A program made the position numbers and the translations under genes. DNA of 64,000 nt from Marisediminitalea lipolytica (GTDB lineage: Bacteria > Pseudomonadota > Gammaproteobacteria > Enterobacterales > Alteromonadaceae), in NCBI RefSeq assembly GCF_001758465.1, contig NZ_MJIC01000013.1, positions 1 through 64,000 of the forward strand. Direction: 5' to 3'. Under the pieces are notes generated by a model that did no database searches, was not told the origin of the DNA, and was given only the letters and a program-made list of their open reading frames with translations. Shown here piece by piece: positions 29,192 through 38,860 of the stretch; within the stretch, counting starts at the first letter, position 1; the number at the start of each line of letters is the position of its first letter.

Positions 29192-30325
29192 CTAATTTGT
29201 CAGGTCATCAAAGAACTTTTTAACCCCATCAAAGAAACCTTGTTCCTTTGGACGATGCTTGGCTGCATCAGAACCCTGGCCCATGGAGTCTTCCAGTTCT
29301 TTCAGCAGTTCTTTTTGTTTGGCAGACAGGTTTACCGGTGTTTCCACTACAACTTTACACAGTAAATCACCTACTGCACCACTGCGAACAGACTTAACCC
29401 CTTTGCCTCGTAACCGGAACATTCTGCCAGTTTGGGTTTCAGGGCTGACTTTGAGTTTCACTTTACCATCAAGGGTTGGCACCTGAAGCTCGCCACCCAG
29501 CGCGGCTGTAGTAAAGCTAAGCGGTACTTCACAGTACAGATTATTGCCGTCACGGGTAAAGATATCGTGATCGCGCACGTGCACCTGTACATATAAGTCA
29601 CCTGCTGGCGCACCGCTCTCACCGGCTTCGCCTTCACCACTCAAGCGGATACGGTCGCCGGTGTCCACGCCTGCCGGTACTTTAACCGACAAGGTCTTGG
29701 TTTGTTCTGTACGCCCCTGACCATGACACTCGTTACACGGGTCACTGATAATCTTGCCGCGGCCAGAACAGGTTGGACAGGTTTGCTGAACTGCAAAGAA
29801 ACCCTGACGCATTTGCACCTGACCGTTACCATGACAGGTTGGACAGGTTTTCGGACTGGTACCTTTTTTCGCACCAGAGCCATGACATGAATCACAGGCC
29901 ACCAGTGTTGGTACGCGAATTTCAACTTCTTTGCCACGTACCGCTTCTTCCAGCGACATTTCCAGGTTGTAACGTAAATCCGCGCCCTGACGAGCACGTG
30001 ACTGACGACCGCGACCACCACCAAAGATATCGCCGAACACGTCACCGAAAATGTCACCAAAATCAGCACCGCCACCAAAACCAGCCCCACCGCGGTTTGG
30101 ATCAACACCGGCGTGACCATACTGATCGTAGGCTGCGCGTTTTTGACCATCGGTAAGTACTTCGTAAGCTTCCTGGATTTCCTTAAACTTTTCTTCCAGT
30201 GCCTTATCGCCCTGCGTACGGTCAGGGTGGTACTTCATAGCCAGTTTTTTGTATGCTTTTTTAATTTCGCGCTCGCCGGCACTTTTGTCCACGCCAAGCA
30301 CTTCGTAGTAATCTCGTTTCGACAT
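29192..30325 (-). CDS. dnaJ: Co-chaperone DnaJ (Hsp40)
   Basis: A 377-aa class I Hsp40 that delivers unfolded proteins to DnaK and stimulates its ATPase. The J domain (1-70) has the HPD motif in [10 protein letters not shown] Gly/Phe-rich linker follows, then four zinc-finger repeats [24 protein letters not shown] and CNECHGQG, then the substrate-binding C-terminal domains. Length is normal. It is separated from dnaK by 236 bp containing a terminator-like hairpin and a repeat element, which is unusual for this operon. Confidence 0.98.
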   Translation of the reverse strand: MSKRDYYEVLGVDKSAGEREIKKAYKKLAMKYHPDRTQGDKALEEKFKEIQEAYEVLTDGQKRAAYDQYGHAGVDPNRGGAGFGGGADFGDIFGDVFGDIFGGGRGRQSRARQGADLRYNLEMSLEEAVRGKEVEIRVPTLVACDSCHGSGAKKGTSPKTCPTCHGNGQVQMRQGFFAVQQTCPTCSGRGKIISDPCNECHGQGRTEQTKTLSVKVPAGVDTGDRIRLSGEGEAGESGAPAGDLYVQVHVRDHDIFTRDGNNLYCEVPLSFTTAALGGELQVPTLDGKVKLKVSPETQTGRMFRLRGKGVKSVRSGAVGDLLCKVVVETPVNLSAKQKELLKELEDSMGQGSDAAKHRPKEQGFFDGVKKFFDDLTN

Positions 30326-30388
30326 ATCGCTCGCTATTCCTACCCGTTAACTGCAATGCCACTGGCACTGCCTGATTACTTAATTCTT

Positions 30389-30463
30389 ATACCCATTGCA
30401 GCAACTATGTACTGAACTGCTTAGCTGATGGCGATTTGCCAACATAGCTTGTGGAATGGGTAT
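30389..30463. repeat. 75-bp inverted-repeat element between dnaK and dnaJ
   Basis: Terminal arms ATACCCATTGCA and TGGAATGGGTAT match at 11 of 12 positions. A second arm pair, CTATGT/ACATAG, extends the stem, so that 18 of the first 22 positions pair around a loop of about 31 nt. The ends resemble those of the 128-bp element at 42060-42187 (ATACCAATCC). It looks like a MITE or other dispersed intergenic repeat. Confidence 0.55.
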
Positions 30464-30468
30464 TACGT

Positions 30469-30501
30469 AAAAAGGCGCAACAAGCTGAATGCTGCTGCGC
30501 C
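30469..30501 (-). terminator. Terminator-like hairpin between dnaK and dnaJ
   Basis: Stem GGCGCA/TGCGCC (474-479 with 496-501 in the 30,000s), with partial pairing inside, followed on the minus strand by five T. It lies 61 bp after the dnaK stop and could cap a grpE-dnaK transcript or lower dnaJ expression. Confidence 0.55.
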
Positions 30502-30561
30502 CGCTGGTAACGCTATCCGGCAGTGGTGTATAAACAAAGCACCGCCGGTAAACAGTGTTAC

Positions 30562-32478
30562 TTATTTCTTGTCGTCGTCTTTGACTTCTTCGAACTCTGC
30601 GTCAACAACGTCATCGTCAGGCTGTCCCTGGCTCGCACCAGCGTCCTGAGCACCGGCAGCTTGCTGGGCCTGGGCCGCTTCCATCAGCTTAGAAGAGGCT
30701 TGGATCAGCTCCTGAGTTTTCGCTTCGATTTCGGCTTTATCTTCACCTTTCGCTGCTGTTTCCAGCGCGCTTAAGGCGGCTTCGATAGGCGCTTTATCGT
30801 CAGCACTCAGTGCATCACCCACTTCTTCCATTTGCTTACGGGTCGCGTGGATCATGCCGTCAGCCTGGTTGCGAGCCTGAATCAGTTCTTCGAACTTCTT
30901 ATCAGCTTCTTTGTTCGCTTCCGCGTCAGCAACCATTTTTTCGATTTCGTCTTCGTTCAGACCTGAAGACGCCTGGATAGTAATCTTCTGCTCTTTACCG
31001 GTGTCCTTATCTTTCGCAGATACGTGCAGGATACCATCAGCATCGATATCGAAGGTAACTTCGATTTGCGGTACGCCGCGTGACGCCGGACGAATACCTT
31101 CCAGGTTAAACTGACCAAGCGATTTGTTACCAGCGGCTTGCTTACGCTCACCCTGCAGTACGTGTACAGTTACCGCAGACTGGTTGTCTTCAGCGGTTGA
31201 GAAGGTTTGCGATTTCTTAGTAGGAATCGTGGTGTTCTTCTCAATCAGCGCCGTCATTACACCGCCCATGGTTTCGATACCCAGTGACAGAGGCGTAACG
31301 TCCAGCAGCAGTACGTCTTTCACATCACCAGACAGTACACCACCTTGAATCGCAGCACCAACAGCAACCGCTTCATCCGGGTTTACGTCTTTACGTGGCT
31401 CTTTACCGAAGAACTCTGTTACGTACTTTTGTACCAGAGGCATACGGGTTTGACCACCCACCAGGATAATGTCGTTAACATCACTTACTGACAGGTCAGC
31501 ATCAGCCAGCGCTTGCTTAACCGGGTTCAAAGACTCTTTAACCATGTCTTCAACCAGTGATTCCAGTTTCGCACGAGTCAGTTTAATGGCTAAGTGTTTA
31601 GGACCGCTTGCGTCAGCTGTAATGTACGGCAGGTTAACTTCAGTCTGCTGTGAAGAAGACAGTTCAATCTTCGCCTTCTCACCGGCTTCTTTCAGACGTT
31701 GCATGGCCAGCGGATCTTTACGCAGGTCAATGCCTTGATCTTTATTAAACTCTTCTACCAGATAGGTGATAACACGGTTATCGAAGTCTTCACCACCTAA
31801 GTGCGTGTCACCATTGGTAGCCAGTACCTCAAAGGTGTGCTCGCCATCTACTTCATCAATTTCGATGATAGAGATATCAAAGGTACCACCACCTAAGTCG
31901 TAAACCGCTACAACGTTATCACCTTGCTTTTTGTCCATGCCGTAGGCAAGAGCAGCCGCAGTTGGTTCGTTGATAATACGCTTAACTTCCAGACCCGCAA
32001 TACGGCCGGCATCTTTAGTTGCCTGACGCTGTGAGTCGTTAAAGTAAGCAGGAACGGTAATTACCGCACCGGTTACCGGCTCGCCAAGATAGTCTTCAGC
32101 GGTCTTTTTCATCTTTTTCAGTACTTCAGCAGAAATCTGCGGAGGCGCCATTTTGTCGCCTTTGACTTCTACCCACGCGTCACCGTTGTCTGCCTTGGCA
32201 ATTTTATAAGGCATGATGTCGATGTCGCGCTGTACTTCTTTGTCTTCCCAGCGACGACCAATCAGACGCTTGATTGCAAACAGCGTGTTAGTCGGGTTAG
32301 TTACTGCCTGACGTTTCGCTGATTGACCAACTAAGGTCTCACCGTCGTTAGTGTAAGCGATAATTGATGGCGTGGTGCGGTCACCTTCCGCGTTTTCAAT
32401 TACTCGCGGTTTGTCGCCGTCTAAAACTGCGACACATGAATTCGTTGTACCTAAATCGATACCAATGATTTTACCCAT
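30562..32478 (-). CDS. dnaK: Chaperone DnaK (Hsp70)
   Basis: A 638-aa Hsp70. The ATPase domain opens with [21 protein letters not shown] and includes [17 protein letters not shown]. The linker VLLLDVTPL leads to the substrate-binding domain, and the C-terminus ends in [18 protein letters not shown], like the usual EEVKD(D)KK tail. The start at 32478 follows a GGAGA site; the longer frame upstream is not family-like. It is the second gene of grpE-dnaK-dnaJ. Confidence 0.98.
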   Translation of the reverse strand: MGKIIGIDLGTTNSCVAVLDGDKPRVIENAEGDRTTPSIIAYTNDGETLVGQSAKRQAVTNPTNTLFAIKRLIGRRWEDKEVQRDIDIMPYKIAKADNGDAWVEVKGDKMAPPQISAEVLKKMKKTAEDYLGEPVTGAVITVPAYFNDSQRQATKDAGRIAGLEVKRIINEPTAAALAYGMDKKQGDNVVAVYDLGGGTFDISIIEIDEVDGEHTFEVLATNGDTHLGGEDFDNRVITYLVEEFNKDQGIDLRKDPLAMQRLKEAGEKAKIELSSSQQTEVNLPYITADASGPKHLAIKLTRAKLESLVEDMVKESLNPVKQALADADLSVSDVNDIILVGGQTRMPLVQKYVTEFFGKEPRKDVNPDEAVAVGAAIQGGVLSGDVKDVLLLDVTPLSLGIETMGGVMTALIEKNTTIPTKKSQTFSTAEDNQSAVTVHVLQGERKQAAGNKSLGQFNLEGIRPASRGVPQIEVTFDIDADGILHVSAKDKDTGKEQKITIQASSGLNEDEIEKMVADAEANKEADKKFEELIQARNQADGMIHATRKQMEEVGDALSADDKAPIEAALSALETAAKGEDKAEIEAKTQELIQASSKLMEAAQAQQAAGAQDAGASQGQPDDDVVDAEFEEVKDDDKK

Positions 32479-32565
32479 TACGTGTCTCCAAATAATTCTG
32501 TAATCTTGCAAAATTAGTGGGGTTATTCACCACCAATTTCAATACCTGTGCTAAAAAAATCTACC

Positions 32566-33204
32566 TTAAGCCTGCGTATCCACACCGCCTGACGGTGCAC
32601 GCGAAACCATTACCATGGCTGGACGCAGCAAACGTCCATTTAATTCGTAACCTTTCTGCATAACAGCCATTACCGTGTTCGGTTCGTGCTCGGCACTTTC
32701 CTGCATAGACATTGCCTGGTGCAGTTCCGGATTGAACGCCTCGCCTTGCGGATCAATAGGGGCCATTCCGAATTTTTCAATTGTGCTGAGGAAAGATTTT
32801 AGCGTCATTTCAACACCTTCCAGCATTGGTTTGATCGCTTCGTTTTCACTGTCAGCCATTTGTAAACCGCGTTCGAGGTTATCGATAACAGGTAACAGTT
32901 CACCAGCAAAACGTTCCAACGCAAATTTACGCGCTTTTTCCACTTCACCTTCGGCACGACGACGAGCGTTGTCTGCTTCAGCACGGGCACGCAGAACGCT
33001 GTCCTGTTGCTCTGTCACTTTTGCTTCAGCTGCTGCCAGTGCTTTTTCAAGACTGGCGATCTTCTCTGCCGCCTCATCCACGATTTCGCCTTCTACGGCC
33101 TCACCTTCAACCACTTCTACCTGTTCAGCGCTTACCGCTTCAGGGTTAGTTTGTGCGTCTACGGTTTCATTTTGTTCTGATTGCACGTCGCGTGGCTCGC
33201 TCAT
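32566..33204 (-). CDS. grpE: Nucleotide exchange factor GrpE
   Basis: A 212-aa dimeric exchange factor for DnaK. An acidic, low-complexity N-terminus (1-60) is followed by a long coiled coil and the C-terminal beta domain containing [20 protein letters not shown] sequence (residues read [16 protein letters not shown]). The ATG at 33204 is preceded by GGAGGAA; a GTG at 33216 lies within that site and is rejected. It is the first gene of the heat-shock operon, right behind a sigma-32 promoter. Confidence 0.97.
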   Translation of the reverse strand: MSEPRDVQSEQNETVDAQTNPEAVSAEQVEVVEGEAVEGEIVDEAAEKIASLEKALAAAEAKVTEQQDSVLRARAEADNARRRAEGEVEKARKFALERFAGELLPVIDNLERGLQMADSENEAIKPMLEGVEMTLKSFLSTIEKFGMAPIDPQGEAFNPELHQAMSMQESAEHEPNTVMAVMQKGYELNGRLLRPAMVMVSRAPSGGVDTQA

Positions 33205-33249
33205 GCTTTCCTCCACAAGTTAAATTGGGTCGTAATTCACATTGAGGCT

Positions 33250-33279
33250 ATTTATGGGGGTGGTTTAGCGGCCTTCAAG
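33250..33279 (-). promoter_or_regulatory. Sigma-32 (RpoH) heat-shock promoter of grpE-dnaK-dnaJ
   Basis: On the minus strand the -35 element CTTGAAG (33273-33279) is followed by a 13-bp spacer and CCCCATAAAT (33250-33259). These match the sigma-32 consensus CTTGAAA / CCCCATNT at nearly every position. Transcription would start about 40 bp before the grpE ATG. Confidence 0.88.
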
Positions 33280-33441
33280 GGTATCCACAATTTTTTTATG
33301 GTTTGTTGTGATTTTTATCTCTGAAGCACGGTCTCGCGCGGTAGGAATACGGTTGAGATAAGCAGAAAAGTTGTTTACAAATTATCAACATGAACGGATT
33401 TTGTGCTAATTTAATCGCGCCTAGTAAAGGAATCTTTCATC

Positions 33442-36400
33442 ATGCTTAGTATCTGGAGCGTCAGCGCCATCGTTCTGCTTTATCTGGCAGGCTTGTTTGC
33501 CCTGGCGTTTTGGGGCGATAAAAAAATAGATAAACACCAACAGCATCCATTTTTATACAGTCTTGGATTGGGTGTTCACTGCACGTCCTGGGCATTTTTT
33601 GGTACCACTACACAAACTACGCATTATGGCTGGCCGGTATTTCCTACCTATGTTGGTATTGCCTTAGTGATGCTGTTCGCTTTCCCGGTCCTCATTAAAA
33701 TAACCCGTATTTGCCAGCAAAACAGTGTCAGCTCACTGGCAGATTTTATCAGTTTACGCTACGGCCGCTCCCATAGTCTGGCTGCGTTAATCACGTTACT
33801 GTGCTTTGTCGGGGTAGTGCCTTACATTGCCCTGCAACTGGACGCCATCACCGAAAGTATTAATCTGCTCACGGCCGATGCCGACAGCGGCTCGGGAACG
33901 GTTGGCCTGTACGTAGCCGCACTGATGGCATTATTTGCCATATTGTTTGGTACCCAAACCTTAAGTCTTACCGAAAAACATCCCGGTTTACTGGTCACTA
34001 TTGCCACTGAATCAGTGATCAAACTATTAGGCTTATGTGTGGTTGGGATTTATGTTTGTTACGGGTTGTTTGACGGGGTATTTGATTTAGTCGCTCAGGC
34101 GGCTCAGCAACCCTCTGGCCGGGATATTCTTTATGCCGATAAAAGCTGGAGCGTGTATATCAGTCATATTCTGCTGGGCATTTGCGCCATGTTCGTGCTG
34201 CCCCGTCAGTTCCATATGAACTTTGTCGAAAACAACGGCACTGGCGAACTGGCCACCGCACGCTGGCTATTTCCTCTGTATTTATTAGGTATGACACTGT
34301 TTTTACTGCCTATCGCACTGGCGGGCAGTGTATTGCTCGATCCCGCAACGGCCCGCTCAGACTCGTTGGTACTGGCTATTCCACTGCACGAAGAAAATCT
34401 CACGGTTTCGGTTATTGCCTTTTTAGGCGGCTTATCGGCCACCACCAGCATGATTATCGTTGCGACCCTGGCGCTGGGGATCATGATTGCAAATAACCTG
34501 ATTACGCCGCTGTGGTTTAAATTTAAACTCAAGAAGCGCACTCGTCATACTATGGAAGCCAGCCAGTTGCTGAACATCCGGCGCCTTACGGTACTAGTAG
34601 TGCTATCGGTGGCTTTTTGGTACCACATTAATGTGAGCCAGAGTGCCCCGCTGGTAAAAAGCGGGATTATCGCCATGGCACTGCTTTCGCAAATGCTGCC
34701 CACTATGATGTTCAGCCTCTACTGGCAAAAAAGCAGTAAAGCAGCGGCTATCAGCGGTATGTTAGCCGGATTTATCGGCTGGGTAACCTGGATGCTCTAC
34801 CCCAGCTTATTATCCAGCTATTACTTTAATCCCATTCCCACCGATGCCGAGCTGGCAACCAGTTACGTTTTAAGTCTGCTAATCAATTGCGGCGTTTATG
34901 TCCTGGTTGCAGCTTTACTTTCTCCTCGCAATTCAGCTTCGCCGGACGTATCCGACCTTGCCTCCACGCCTCAGGATGAGCCGGAACTGGCGATTCCGGT
35001 CAACGACCTGCTCTCGCTAACCGAGCGGGTGCTCGAACCCGCGGCGCACATCAGGCTGGCTAAACAGCTCACCACAACAGAATCGGCTAACAGCCGCCAG
35101 GGCTATGCCAGTCAGGGTTTACTTACCCGCGTGGAAAAACTCATGGCGGGTCAGATTGGTCATCCCAGCGCCCGTTTGTTACTCACTGCCATTGCCGACT
35201 CAAAAGGCCGGGGATTTTCGCATTTAGTCCACTGGGTGGAAGAAGCCTCGCAGAGTTTTCAGTTTAATCACGAAGTACTGATGTCGTCCGTGCAGCACAT
35301 TCAGCAAGGTATTGTAGTGCTGGATCAGAACCTCGACATGCTGGCCTGGAATGACCGCTATATTGAGATGTTCAGCTACCCGGCCGGTATCCTGAAAGTG
35401 GGTAAACCTATTAAAGATATCCTTCAGTATAACGCTCACCGGGGATTGCTTGGCGAAGTCGGGAATATGCAGGAAGAAATCAATAAACGGGTTCATTTTA
35501 TGGCGGCGGGCAGTCAGTATAAGTATGTACGTAAGCAGGCCGATGGTCGGGTAATAGAACTCAATGGCAGTCCCCTGCCTGGCGGCGGCTATGTTACTAC
35601 TTACAGTGATATTACCGAGTACATTCGGATTCAGGACGAACTTGAACAGGCAAAAACCGAACTGGAAGCCCGGGTTGCCCACCGCACTAAACAGTTAGAA
35701 CTGGCCAAGCAAGAGGCCGATCAGGCTAACTTAAGTAAAACCAAGTTTCTGGCTGCGGCCGGTCATGATTTGATGCAGCCGTTCAACGCCGCCACCTTAT
35801 TTGCCTCTATGCTGGTGCAAAAAACCACCGGTTCAGAATTACAAACTATGAGTGAGGGTCTACTGCATTCGTTGAATAGCGCCGAGTCATTACTCACTTC
35901 CCTGCTGGATATGACGCGACTGGAATCCGGTCGATTAACGGTGCAGAAAACTCACTTTGCGCTGGATGATGTTTTGTCCGGACTGGTTAACGAATTTAAA
36001 ATTATAGGCGAACAAAAGGCACTGAAATTACGCTACTGTCCAACCAGTGTGAATGTTTATTCGGATCCTAAACTACTGAGGCGGATAATTCAGAATTTAT
36101 TATCCAACGCTGTACGTTACACCCACCATGGCGCGGTACTCATTGGCGTCAGGCATCGCCAGAATCAGAAAGTCGAGATTGCCGTTATAGACACGGGGCC
36201 CGGCATTCCAGAGCATCAGTTACAGGAAATATTCAACGAGTTTCATCAGCTCGACCAGCAGCATAATCAGGGGCTCGGATTAGGCCTGACCATTGTAGAA
36301 CGCATCAGCCAGTTACTGGTTCACCCGGTCAGTGTTGCTTCGCAGCCGGGCAAAGGTACTACCTTCACCATAAGCGTAGAACGGTCATTTGAAACCTTGC

Positions 36401-36819
36401 AGCGGTTGACAGAACTAACTGGTGATAAACGCACCGATCCCCAGCGGTTACTGGATGGCAAGCAGGTGCTGGTGATTGAAAACGATGAGCAAATCAGTGC
36501 GGCTATGGTGACACTATTAAGCGATTGGGGCGCCAGTGTCACAGTGGCTAAATCCTGCGCTGAAGCACTGGCACACCAGTCCATGCCCGACTTGCTAATG
36601 GTTGATTACCACCTTGACTATGGTGAGACAGGCATACAGGTGGTAGAGGCACTGCGAACGCACTGGCAACAGGCTATTCCAGGCGTGCTGAATACGGCCA
36701 ATCGCCACGATGGCGTTCGTGACGAAGCCCGCACAGCGGGCTTGCTGTATTTGCCCAAGCCACTGAAACCGGCAGCACTTAAGCGCTTACTTAAGCAGCA
36801 TAAGTTAGTGTCACTTTAA
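33442..36819 (+). CDS. Hybrid histidine kinase with SLC5 transporter domain (CrbS/CbrA-like)
   Basis: An 1125-aa sensor. Residues 1 to about 500 form a sodium/solute symporter (SLC5) domain with about 13 membrane segments. A linker leads to a PAS domain (about 600-730, IVVLDQNLDMLAWNDRYIEMF), then HisKA with phospho-His775 (AGHDLMQPFN), HATPase (NLLSNAVRYT, DTGPGIP, GLGLGLTIVERI) and a C-terminal receiver with D1055. The layout matches CrbS/MxtR kinases that control acetyl-CoA synthetase genes, and more distantly CbrA. Its likely partner is the NarL-type regulator at 42187-42831. It is divergent from grpE. Confidence 0.88.
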   Translation: MLSIWSVSAIVLLYLAGLFALAFWGDKKIDKHQQHPFLYSLGLGVHCTSWAFFGTTTQTTHYGWPVFPTYVGIALVMLFAFPVLIKITRICQQNSVSSLADFISLRYGRSHSLAALITLLCFVGVVPYIALQLDAITESINLLTADADSGSGTVGLYVAALMALFAILFGTQTLSLTEKHPGLLVTIATESVIKLLGLCVVGIYVCYGLFDGVFDLVAQAAQQPSGRDILYADKSWSVYISHILLGICAMFVLPRQFHMNFVENNGTGELATARWLFPLYLLGMTLFLLPIALAGSVLLDPATARSDSLVLAIPLHEENLTVSVIAFLGGLSATTSMIIVATLALGIMIANNLITPLWFKFKLKKRTRHTMEASQLLNIRRLTVLVVLSVAFWYHINVSQSAPLVKSGIIAMALLSQMLPTMMFSLYWQKSSKAAAISGMLAGFIGWVTWMLYPSLLSSYYFNPIPTDAELATSYVLSLLINCGVYVLVAALLSPRNSASPDVSDLASTPQDEPELAIPVNDLLSLTERVLEPAAHIRLAKQLTTTESANSRQGYASQGLLTRVEKLMAGQIGHPSARLLLTAIADSKGRGFSHLVHWVEEASQSFQFNHEVLMSSVQHIQQGIVVLDQNLDMLAWNDRYIEMFSYPAGILKVGKPIKDILQYNAHRGLLGEVGNMQEEINKRVHFMAAGSQYKYVRKQADGRVIELNGSPLPGGGYVTTYSDITEYIRIQDELEQAKTELEARVAHRTKQLELAKQEADQANLSKTKFLAAAGHDLMQPFNAATLFASMLVQKTTGSELQTMSEGLLHSLNSAESLLTSLLDMTRLESGRLTVQKTHFALDDVLSGLVNEFKIIGEQKALKLRYCPTSVNVYSDPKLLRRIIQNLLSNAVRYTHHGAVLIGVRHRQNQKVEIAVIDTGPGIPEHQLQEIFNEFHQLDQQHNQGLGLGLTIVERISQLLVHPVSVASQPGKGTTFTISVERSFETLQRLTELTGDKRTDPQRLLDGKQVLVIENDEQISAAMVTLLSDWGASVTVAKSCAEALAHQSMPDLLMVDYHLDYGETGIQVVEALRTHWQQAIPGVLNTANRHDGVRDEARTAGLLYLPKPLKPAALKRLLKQHKLVSL

Positions 36820-36825
36820 CCCCGA

Positions 36826-37527
36826 CTATTCAGAACGAATAGTTTTGGATGGCCCGCTGGTTGAAAGTTGCTCGTAGCTGTTAAGCGCGGCCTGGGCATG
36901 CTCTTTCATCAGCGCTTCGGCGCGAGCACCCTGCCCGGCTATCAACGCCTGCACAATGGCATGATGTTGTTGGTGTGCATAATACAGGCGTTCGTATTCG
37001 CGGTCAGTTTGTTCCGGGTTGAATACCAGCGCATTAACGGATGCCATGGGCAGATGTTCATTTATCTGCAATGCCATGGCGATGGCATTATTCTGACTCC
37101 CTTTTACCAGACAATCATGAAACTGCCGGTTTATCTCTACATAGGCCTGAATTTTCTCTTCATTAAATGTGCGCTCAACAAATAACGCATCCCCCGCTGT
37201 TAAACACTGCTTCAGGGGTTCAATCAGAGAGTCAGCCAGGCCTTTCTCGACAATTTGCCGTACTGCCAGGCCCTCCAGTACACCGCGAACCTCAACGGAG
37301 CCAGCAATCTCATCACCGGTAATCTGCCGCACCTGATAACCACGACGGGGTAACTGAGTCAGCAGCCCTTCCTGCTCCAGCGCGCGAAAGGCAATTCGCA
37401 CTGGTGTACGCGACACACCCAGCATTTCGGCGGTTGGGATTTCAGCCAGCCGGTCACCTTGTTTAAGCGCGCCGGATAGAATTTTATCGCGCAAAATACT
37501 TAATACAGCATGTTTGTCTTTTTTCAT
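36826..37527 (-). CDS. GntR/FadR-family regulator (FCD domain), VanR-like
   Basis: A 233-aa repressor-type protein. The N-terminal winged HTH is clear (ILSGALKQGDRLAEIPTAEMLGVSRTPVRIAFRALEQEGLL), followed by an all-helical FCD ligand-binding domain with metal-ligand residues near NRQFHDCL. It is divergent from vanA, with repeated TTGGATCCAA-type palindromes between, and so probably controls vanAB and itself. By position it corresponds to VanR, which responds to vanillate; the effector here is an inference. Confidence 0.85.
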   Translation of the reverse strand: MKKDKHAVLSILRDKILSGALKQGDRLAEIPTAEMLGVSRTPVRIAFRALEQEGLLTQLPRRGYQVRQITGDEIAGSVEVRGVLEGLAVRQIVEKGLADSLIEPLKQCLTAGDALFVERTFNEEKIQAYVEINRQFHDCLVKGSQNNAIAMALQINEHLPMASVNALVFNPEQTDREYERLYYAHQQHHAIVQALIAGQGARAEALMKEHAQAALNSYEQLSTSGPSKTIRSE

Positions 37528-37640
37528 TAACCCTGGTCCCGCAACGTACTATTCAGGCTATCTGCCGCTCTGCATAGCCGTATTCTGCGATGTAATCTAT
37601 GTGTAAACAAGCACTTCATCCGGTGGTATCTTCTCACAAA

Positions 37641-37650
37641 ATGGATCCCA
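37641..37650. promoter_or_regulatory. Candidate GntR operator 1
   Basis: ATGGATCCCA, matching TTGGATCCAA at 8 of 10 positions, with centre at 37645.5. It is the copy nearest the gntR gene. Confidence 0.5.
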
Positions 37651-37703
37651 AAATATCTATTACTTCCCATTCAGGCGTAATTTCACGGCGCAAAAGCAAA
37701 AAA

Positions 37704-37713
37704 TTGGATCCAA
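37704..37713. promoter_or_regulatory. Candidate GntR operator 2
   Basis: Perfect palindrome TTGGATCCAA, centre 37708.5, 63 bp (six helical turns) from operator 1. Confidence 0.6.
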
Positions 37714-37755
37714 AAACAACAAAAACACTAGAAACATAATATTAACATTGTTAAC

Positions 37756-37767
37756 ATTGGATCCAAT
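37756..37767. promoter_or_regulatory. Candidate GntR operator 3
   Basis: Perfect 12-bp palindrome ATTGGATCCAAT, centre 37761.5, 53 bp (five helical turns) from operator 2 and 33 bp before the vanA start. A weaker GAGGATCCTC (37787-37796) overlaps the vanA ribosome binding site. Confidence 0.62.
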
Positions 37768-37800
37768 TTAAAGGTTTAGCCACTATGAGGATCCTCACCT

Positions 37801-38859
37801 ATGAGTCATTTTATCCGCAATGCATGGTATGTTGCCGCTACCAGTGATGAAATCAATACCAGCCAACCTCTGGGCAGGACGATCTGCAATATTCAAATTG
37901 CTTTCTACCGTGACAGCAAACAACAGATTCAGGCGGTTGAGGATTTTTGTCCACACCGTGGTGCCCCGTTATCACTGGGCTATGTAGAAGGTGACAATCT
38001 GGTATGCGGCTATCACGGTCTGCAAATGGGCGCCGATGGCAAAACCCGCAGTATGCCCAGTCAGCGGGTGGAAAACTTCCCTTGTATCAAACCGGTTCCG
38101 GTGGTTGAGCGCTATGGTTTTATCTGGATCTGGCCGGGCGACAAAGATGCCGCAGACGACAGTTTAATTCCGGTACTGGAATGGGCATTGGATCCAAAAT
38201 GGGCCTATGGTGGCGGTATTTATTACATCAAGTGCGATTATCGTCTGATGATCGACAACCTGATGGACCTGACCCATGAAACCTATGTACACGCCAGCTC
38301 TATTGGTCAGAAAGAAATTGATGAAACGCCGGTAAAAACCACCATGGAAAACGGTCAGGTGGTCACCAGTCGCTTTATGGAAAACATATTACCCCCGCCG
38401 TTCTGGCAAAATGGCCTGAGTGCCAACGACCTGCCTACCGATCAACCGGTTGATCGCTGGCAGATATGCCGCTTTGATTTACCCAGTCATGTGATGATTG
38501 AAGTAGGTGTTGCTATGGCAGGTAAAGGCGGTTATCACGCACCGGCCGATCAGAAAGCCAGCAGTATCGTGGTGGATTTCATCACGCCGGAAACCGATGG
38601 CACCATGTGGTATTTCTGGGGTATGGCGCGTAATTTTAAAGCCGACGATAACGCATTAACCGCATCCATTCAGGAAGGTCAGGGCAAGATCTTTGCTGAA
38701 GATCTGGAAATTCTGGAACGCCAGCAACAAAACCTTAACCGTTTCCCGGACCGTCAGTTGCTCAAACTGGATATTGACGCCGGCGGCGTGCAAGCAAGGC
38801 GGATGATTGAGCGCACCATGAAAAAAGAACAACCCTCTACAGCAAACGGAGCAGCCTGA
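37801..38859 (+). CDS. vanA: Vanillate O-demethylase oxygenase subunit (Rieske)
   Basis: A 352-aa Rieske non-haem iron oxygenase that probably removes the methyl group of vanillate to give protocatechuate and formaldehyde. The Rieske cluster ligands are C50, H52, C69 and H72 (CPHRG ... CGYHG). The mononuclear iron site is N153-x2-D156-x2-H159-x4-H164 (NLMDLTHETYVH). Length matches VanA. It is followed 1 bp later by its reductase. Related demethylases act on other methoxy-aromatics such as syringate or dicamba, so vanillate is the best but not the only candidate substrate. Confidence 0.85.
   Translation: MSHFIRNAWYVAATSDEINTSQPLGRTICNIQIAFYRDSKQQIQAVEDFCPHRGAPLSLGYVEGDNLVCGYHGLQMGADGKTRSMPSQRVENFPCIKPVPVVERYGFIWIWPGDKDAADDSLIPVLEWALDPKWAYGGGIYYIKCDYRLMIDNLMDLTHETYVHASSIGQKEIDETPVKTTMENGQVVTSRFMENILPPPFWQNGLSANDLPTDQPVDRWQICRFDLPSHVMIEVGVAMAGKGGYHAPADQKASSIVVDFITPETDGTMWYFWGMARNFKADDNALTASIQEGQGKIFAEDLEILERQQQNLNRFPDRQLLKLDIDAGGVQARRMIERTMKKEQPSTANGAA
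38188..38197. promoter_or_regulatory. TTGGATCCAA palindrome inside vanA
   Basis: A fourth exact copy of the operator core, here within vanA codons for Leu-Asp-Pro-Lys. A 10-bp match by chance is unlikely in this short a region, but the coding constraint could explain it. Confidence 0.35.
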
Positions 38860-38860
38860 T

